Below are positions 61,107 to 64,000 of a stretch of DNA of 64,000 bases, piece by piece. Origin of the DNA: a virus. The DNA lies in the IMG/VR virus record IMGVR_UViG_3300032069_000005, positions 22,232-86,231 of that record, one strand, 5' to 3'. A program made the position numbers and the translations under genes. The notes beneath the pieces are model-generated. The model was not told the DNA's origin, searched no databases, and was given only the letters and a program-made list of their open reading frames with translations. Numbering within the stretch: the first letter of the stretch is position 1; every line of letters begins with the position of its first letter.

Positions 61107-61472
61107 CTAAATTTCAAAAGTTAAGCAACCTAAATCAGAATCGTATTGTGCTCTTCTATTATAGGCTTCATCATAATTTGATTTTAATGCTGTAGTAAAT
61201 GCAACTTCTATAGCATCTAAAATTGTTTTATTAGAATGTGTATGAGAATTGGTTACTGCTCCATCATAAGATGCTTTTAGAGCAGTTGTAAATTCCTGTT
61301 CTATTGCATCAAGAGTTGCTTTATTTGAATGTTCGTGTTTCTTTGTAACCGCATCTTTTAAATCCGCAGCCGATGCGGTATTTCCAGCCCCATCATCTAT
61401 CGATTCTGCTTTATCAACTATGTCATTTGCATTGGCATCATAAGTTGATTTTAACATATCGCCTAAACCCAA
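61107..61472 (-). CDS. DUF2793-type fibre protein, C-terminal part
   Basis: 121 residues from ATG 61472, containing repeats HSNKATLDAIEQEFTTALKA and HSNKTILDAIEVAFTTALKS, each followed by a YD motif. The same frame continues upstream past this ATG as GASGDWSGKEKNIAWYDG and YQYNGSSWAVLFEELGLGD, so it is the 3' part of the gene begun at 61759. See the frameshift finding at 61631. A related HSNKEILDSI motif occurs in the small protein at 61763. Confidence 0.65.
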   Translation of the reverse strand: MGLGDMLKSTYDANANDIVDKAESIDDGAGNTASAADLKDAVTKKHEHSNKATLDAIEQEFTTALKASYDGAVTNSHTHSNKTILDAIEVAFTTALKSNYDEAYNRRAQYDSDLGCLTFEI

Positions 61473-61759
61473 TTCTTCAAAAAGAACAGCCCAAGAACTT
61501 CCATTGTATTGATAAAATTTATTTTCATCAACAACATAGGTAAGTGTGCCAATTTTGGGTGCATCAAATTTCCAAATAGCACCATCATACCAAGCGATGT
61601 TTTTTTCTTTGCCTGACCAATCTCCCGATGCCCCCTCCTCCCTACTATATATCTATTGCCTTTGGCTGGAGAACCTGGAGGAGTTGATAAATCTTTATCT
61701 AATACTGCTGGCTGAAATTCATAAGACTCAAGAACAGGAACTCTGTATGGTATAGTCAT
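61463..61759 (-). CDS. DUF2793-type fibre protein, N-terminal part
   Basis: 98 codons. Residues 1-40 (VPVLESYEFQPAVLDKDLST, then PAKGNRYIVG) match the start of DUF2793 tail proteins. After the G-run at 61631-61635 the frame becomes unlike the family (GHREIGQAKKKTSLGMM), while the -1 frame gives the expected GDWSGK...WYDG...YNGSSW sequence. GGAGAATAAAAA precedes the ATG. The native product is probably about 215 residues spanning 61107-61759. Confidence 0.65.
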   Translation of the reverse strand: MTIPYRVPVLESYEFQPAVLDKDLSTPPGSPAKGNRYIVGRRGHREIGQAKKKTSLGMMVLFGNLMHPKLAHLPMLLMKINFINTMEVLGLFFLKNWV

Positions 61760-61762
61760 TTT

Positions 61763-61987
61763 TTATTCTCCAATTATTAAAAAATTTTTTAGTTGATTAT
61801 CAAAATAAATACTATCTAATATTTCTTTATTTGAATGAATGTGCCCCGATTCCCCTTTTAGCCCACCTTCTATAGTAATATTTATTAATGGAATTTCAGT
61901 AAAAGAAAAATTAAAAGATTCTTTGATTAATAATACATTTATGGGTTGAGATTTTTCAAGTGTTATTTTAATTATTTCTCCAACCAT
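61763..61987 (-). CDS. Small fibre/baseplate protein
   Basis: 74 residues, starting in a TAATG overlap. A strand region (INVLLIKESFNFSFTEIPLINITIE) is followed by GGLKGESGHIHSNKEILDSI, the same HSNK-LD-I motif found twice in the DUF2793-type protein, suggesting related fibre segments. Confidence 0.5.
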   Translation of the reverse strand: MVGEIIKITLEKSQPINVLLIKESFNFSFTEIPLINITIEGGLKGESGHIHSNKEILDSIYFDNQLKNFLIIGE

Positions 61988-62322
61988 TAAACATTCCCCG
62001 TTACATTTAATTCAAATAAAATAGTTCCCATTAAAATAGTAACATACTCCTCATTTTTTACAGTAATATCATAAAAATAAGAACCTAATAAATTAGTGTC
62101 GTTAGAAGTTAGCATTATAACAGTTTGACCTTTTAATGGATTAGTGTGTTGAGTAATGATTTTTTTTATTTTAGCATTAGCATAAGAATCACTGAGTTTT
62201 TCTTTAACTGTAAAATAAATAGTCCAATTAGTTATGTTTGGAAATGTTTTATCTTTATTCTGAAAAATTAATGTAAAATTTTTGGTATTTCCTTTTATAA
62301 TTTTTAAATCTAATTTTCTCAT
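61987..62322 (-). CDS. Baseplate upper-protein N-terminal-like protein
   Basis: The start at 62322 (MRKLDLKIIKGNTKNFTLIF) has TATGAGGAAAGA in front; the longer frame runs into the terminator and is excluded. 111 residues matching the Ig-like N-terminal domain of phage baseplate/fibre adaptor proteins: KIIKGNTKNFTL, ITNWTIYFTVKEKL and LLGSYFYDITVKNEEY. It is the first protein gene of the leftward operon, just beyond an intrinsic terminator. Confidence 0.6.
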   Translation of the reverse strand: MRKLDLKIIKGNTKNFTLIFQNKDKTFPNITNWTIYFTVKEKLSDSYANAKIKKIITQHTNPLKGQTVIMLTSNDTNLLGSYFYDITVKNEEYVTILMGTILFELNVTGNV

Positions 62323-62336
62323 TCTTTCCTCATAAA

Positions 62337-62384
62337 ATAAAAAAAGCCCAAAACAAAGTCTAAAACATAACTTTATCTTGAGCT
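62337..62384 (-). terminator. Strong intrinsic terminator upstream of first virion gene
   Basis: On the minus strand, AGCTCAAGATAAAGT pairs with ACTTTGTTTTGGGCT over 15 bp (three G-U pairs, 10-base loop), followed by TTTTTTT. It ends the structured RNA region and lies only 15 bases before the first virion start codon. Confidence 0.85.
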
Positions 62385-62756
62385 TTAACTTTTGGGAGTG
62401 GTTCTTGGGAGACGCTTGGCGACTCCTGTTACCACTCTGAAATTCCGACAATAAAAGAAGTCGGATATAATAACATTAAGAGTAGCTACTCAGTTGAAGA
62501 GCGACTTCAACTTATCCTATTCGCTACCCTGTATCCTTTTCTACTCAATTTGCCCTGCTTGCAAACAGATAGGAATGGCTCACCTTTCGAGTGTATACAT
62601 AACCTTTTCCGAGCCAAAGTCGACCAGGCATCCCCAATCCAATTACCTTTGAAAGTCAGAAAAGGAATAAGTATCAAATTTAATAAGCGATTTTCGTATT
62701 TTATGGCACGCACTCTATCGCTTGAAACGTCGCCAATGCTCTACAACGAGCTTACA
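62339..62756 (-). ncRNA. Candidate structured RNA or leader at head of virion operon
   Basis: About 415 nt between a near-consensus promoter (62763-62790) and an intrinsic terminator. Visible stems, in transcript order: GCTC/GAGC near the 5' end; AAGCGAT/ATCGCTT (62684-62723); CCTTT/AAAGG; GGCTC/GAGCC (around 62577-62614); CTGTTTG/CAAGCAG; GTTGAAG/CTTCAAC; a GAGTAGCTACTC palindrome; CCGAC/GTCGG; and a nested GAGTGGT...ACCACTC hairpin (62395-62437). The region is clearly richer in G and C than its flanks. Short frames in it lack ribosome binding sites. I cannot match it to tmRNA, RNase P or 6S. Confidence 0.6.
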
Positions 62757-62762
62757 CTACTA

Positions 62763-62790
62763 AGTATATATCAAAAATCGATTTTGTCAA
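62763..62790 (-). promoter_or_regulatory. Sigma70-like promoter for leftward virion transcription
   Basis: On the minus strand, TTGACA (62790-62785) and TATACT (62768-62763) are spaced by 16 bases, within an AT-rich upstream tract. Transcription would start near 62756 and run through the structured RNA into the virion genes. It is the best promoter match noticed in the window. Confidence 0.78.
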
Positions 62791-62958
62791 GTAATATTTT
62801 TTATTTTTTACTTAATAATATAAATACTTAATACTATTGTATTTATATAATCAGTTTTATGCCAAATTTATAATCTCTCTCTTCCCCCCCTAATACCCCT
62901 CTATCTTACTCTTATTATAATATTGTTACTGTAACTGTTACTATAATACTATTAATTG

Positions 62959-62982
62959 ACTAACTTACTCTCGTAAGTTAGT
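62959..62982. repeat. 10-bp perfect hairpin in non-coding right end
   Basis: ACTAACTTAC and GTAAGTTAGT separated by TCTC. The ACTTAC/GTAAGT core recurs near 63945-63985 at the window end. Possible operator, origin or control element. Confidence 0.6.
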
Positions 62983-63140
62983 AGAACTCGAATGTTGAAA
63001 AGCACATTCTCGTTCTCTATTTTTTTATCAATTTATGTTCTTTTCTTCTCTGCTGGGGCTACTCAGGGAAGAAAAAACTTAAATAAACCCAAACATTGAT
63101 TAAATTATCCTGGGGGTAGGGGGAAGCTTCCGGTGCGACA

Positions 63141-63482
63141 TCTACCTTCTTCTACCTATGTATAGGTAGGAAATAGGTAGAAACCCAAATAAATGATACA
63201 ACTTCATTATTTCTAACGAGGTAGATATGAGGTAGAAACTCATCTACTAAAATGGTAGATAATAGTAGAAAGGCAGTATTTGCCTCCGGCAACCACTAAA
63301 TTAGCTAAATTGCTAATTTAATCACAACTCTTTTATTTTCAATTAGGTAGATATAGGTAGATTACAAAAATAATCTAACTGTATTATTATTTTCTGTGGT
63401 AGAAGTGAGGTAGAAACAAAGGTAGATAGATTACCCATTGAAATATATAGAGTTAAATAAGGTAGAAACTCCAACTTCTACC
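63141..63482. repeat. Iteron-like array of GGTAGA/TCTACC
   Basis: At least twelve copies in about 340 bases: TCTACC at 63141, 63151 and 63477; GGTAGA at 63176, 63220, 63231, 63254, 63346, 63356, 63398, 63409, 63421 and 63461; plus GGTAGG at 63165. Many extend to AGGTAGAAA or AGGTAGATA. One pair forms an inverted repeat (CTACCTATGTATAGGTAG). Such clustered short repeats in an AT-rich gene-free region are typical of iteron replication origins or multi-site operators. The rest of 62830-64000 holds no convincing gene. Confidence 0.75.
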
Positions 63483-63836
63483 TATAATAAAGATAAATGT
63501 CCGATATGTCCCATAAATGCCCCATAATGAAAAAAGAAGGTAATTTCTATTATCCTATAGTATCTTTGCTAAAAAAACTATCCCCCCTATACCATAAATA
63601 ATGTAGTTCTTATTAATTCGCCGAACAGCTCCGACCAGGGGCGATTTATTCTCCGAAGATATTTTAATTAATATTGATATAAGTCCAATAGATTATGAAA
63701 GTTACGATTAAAATAATTAAATATTAAATTAGCCCGAAGAAGTCCAGATGAAGAAATAATAAATATTTATTCTAAGTGCTTGCAGTAAAGGTAATTAAAT
63801 TGGGCAAAGCGATAGAAAGGTATAGTCGTATAGTTT

Positions 63837-63857
63837 CCGAAGAATTTTCGGCTTTTT
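63837..63857 (+). terminator. Possible intrinsic terminator in right-end region
   Basis: CCGAA and TTCGG around GAATT, followed by CTTTTT on the plus strand. The stem is only 5 bp, so it is weak. It could end a short transcript through the gene-free region or be chance. Confidence 0.4.
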
Positions 63858-64000
63858 GCTAAACTGAACTCCCCCTAGGTTGGCATAACTCATTGTATTA
63901 TAATAGGATAGAATAAAAACAAGGCAGGGCATATTATAATTTACTTATAGAGTAAGTCAAAATCAACTTACCTAAACTTACTTCTTTTATTATTCTTTCC

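Larger units (their letters stand above)
62830..64000. other. Gene-free intergenic region, candidate origin/control region
   Basis: About 1.17 kb without a convincing coding frame. It holds the hairpin at 62959, the iteron-like array, a palindrome AAATTAG...CTAATTT near 63298-63321, a small AGGCA...TGCCT hairpin near 63270-63285, and at the far end repeated ACTTAC/GTAAGT motifs and AT-rich TATTATAAT stretches that could be promoters for the rightward genes beyond the edge. If the genome is circular or permuted, this region would sit between the two divergently transcribed halves. Confidence 0.55.

Noticed and set aside
62684-62760. tRNA-like or tmRNA-like start (AGCTCGTTGTAGAGCA resembles a D-arm)
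   Set aside because: No matching anticodon stem, T-arm (GGTTCGA-type) or acceptor pairing could be found, and no tag-peptide frame, so not called tRNA or tmRNA.
62507-62831. Two opposite-strand ORFs (68 and 93 codons) in the structured region
   Set aside because: Neither has a ribosome binding site or plausible protein composition; both are explained by the GC-richer structured RNA sequence.
63141-63482. CRISPR array
   Set aside because: Repeats are only 6-9 bases, in both orientations and irregularly spaced; no cas genes.
63690-63860. Remnant of a helix-turn-helix gene in the right-end region
   Set aside because: Short fragments (SPDEEIINIYSKCL; KLGKAIERYSRIVSEEF) look protein-like but are broken by stops in every frame and too short to assign.

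Overview
The window is most of the genome of a tailed double-stranded DNA phage (siphovirus-like) that infects a bacterium. The evidence is a complete head-tail gene set (terminase with intein, portal, prohead protease/scaffold, HK97-type capsid, connectors, tail tube, tape measure, baseplate/fibre genes), strong GGAGG-type ribosome binding sites, sigma70-like promoters (TTGACA...TATACT), and bacterial-type host-derived genes (peptide deformylase, ClpP, ribosomal protein bS21). The DNA is strongly AT-rich. No integrase, repressor, CRISPR array or tRNA gene was seen. The host cannot be named from the sequence. The left edge cuts a primase-polymerase gene; the right edge lies in non-coding DNA.

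Layout. Bases 1-31245 are transcribed rightward. They begin with a replication/recombination module: prim-pol/ATPase, PD-(D/E)XK nuclease, RecA-like ATPase, family B DNA polymerase, RuvC-like nuclease, and SbcD/SbcC (Mre11/Rad50). A DNA-modification module is interleaved: two tandem Mom-like proteins, a beta-class DNA methyltransferase, and an archaeal-type S-adenosylmethionine synthetase. From 16.3 to 22.5 kb lies a host-like island of peptidases and membrane proteins: HEFGH peptidase, peptide deformylase, M50 membrane protease, M16 peptidase, a broken MFS transporter, ClpP and a phosphoesterase. From 22.6 to 31.2 kb lies a glycan island: a cytidylyltransferase-reductase fusion resembling CDP-ribitol synthases, a LicD/FKRP-like transferase, glycosyltransferases (one split by an intein), an NDP-sugar dehydratase and an amidoligase.

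Bases 62756-31207 are transcribed leftward and carry the virion genes, ordered from the right: fibre/baseplate proteins, small and large terminase, portal, protease, capsid, connectors (with a bS21 gene too short for ordinary ORF calling), tail tube, chaperone-like genes, tape measure, and baseplate/adsorption proteins. The leftward unit starts at a near-consensus promoter followed by a GC-richer, highly structured, apparently untranslated segment of about 415 nt that ends in an intrinsic terminator. The major tail protein has its own promoter and terminator. The right end (62.8-64.0 kb) has no gene but holds about a dozen copies of GGTAGA/TCTACC, a candidate iteron-type origin or control region.

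Mobile endonucleases are abundant: two LAGLIDADG inteins, three free-standing HNH genes and one PD-(D/E)XK gene with zinc fingers. Four reading-frame lesions were found (MFS transporter, DUF2786-like ORF, phosphoesterase, DUF2793-type fibre). Each could be real decay, recoding or a consensus error.
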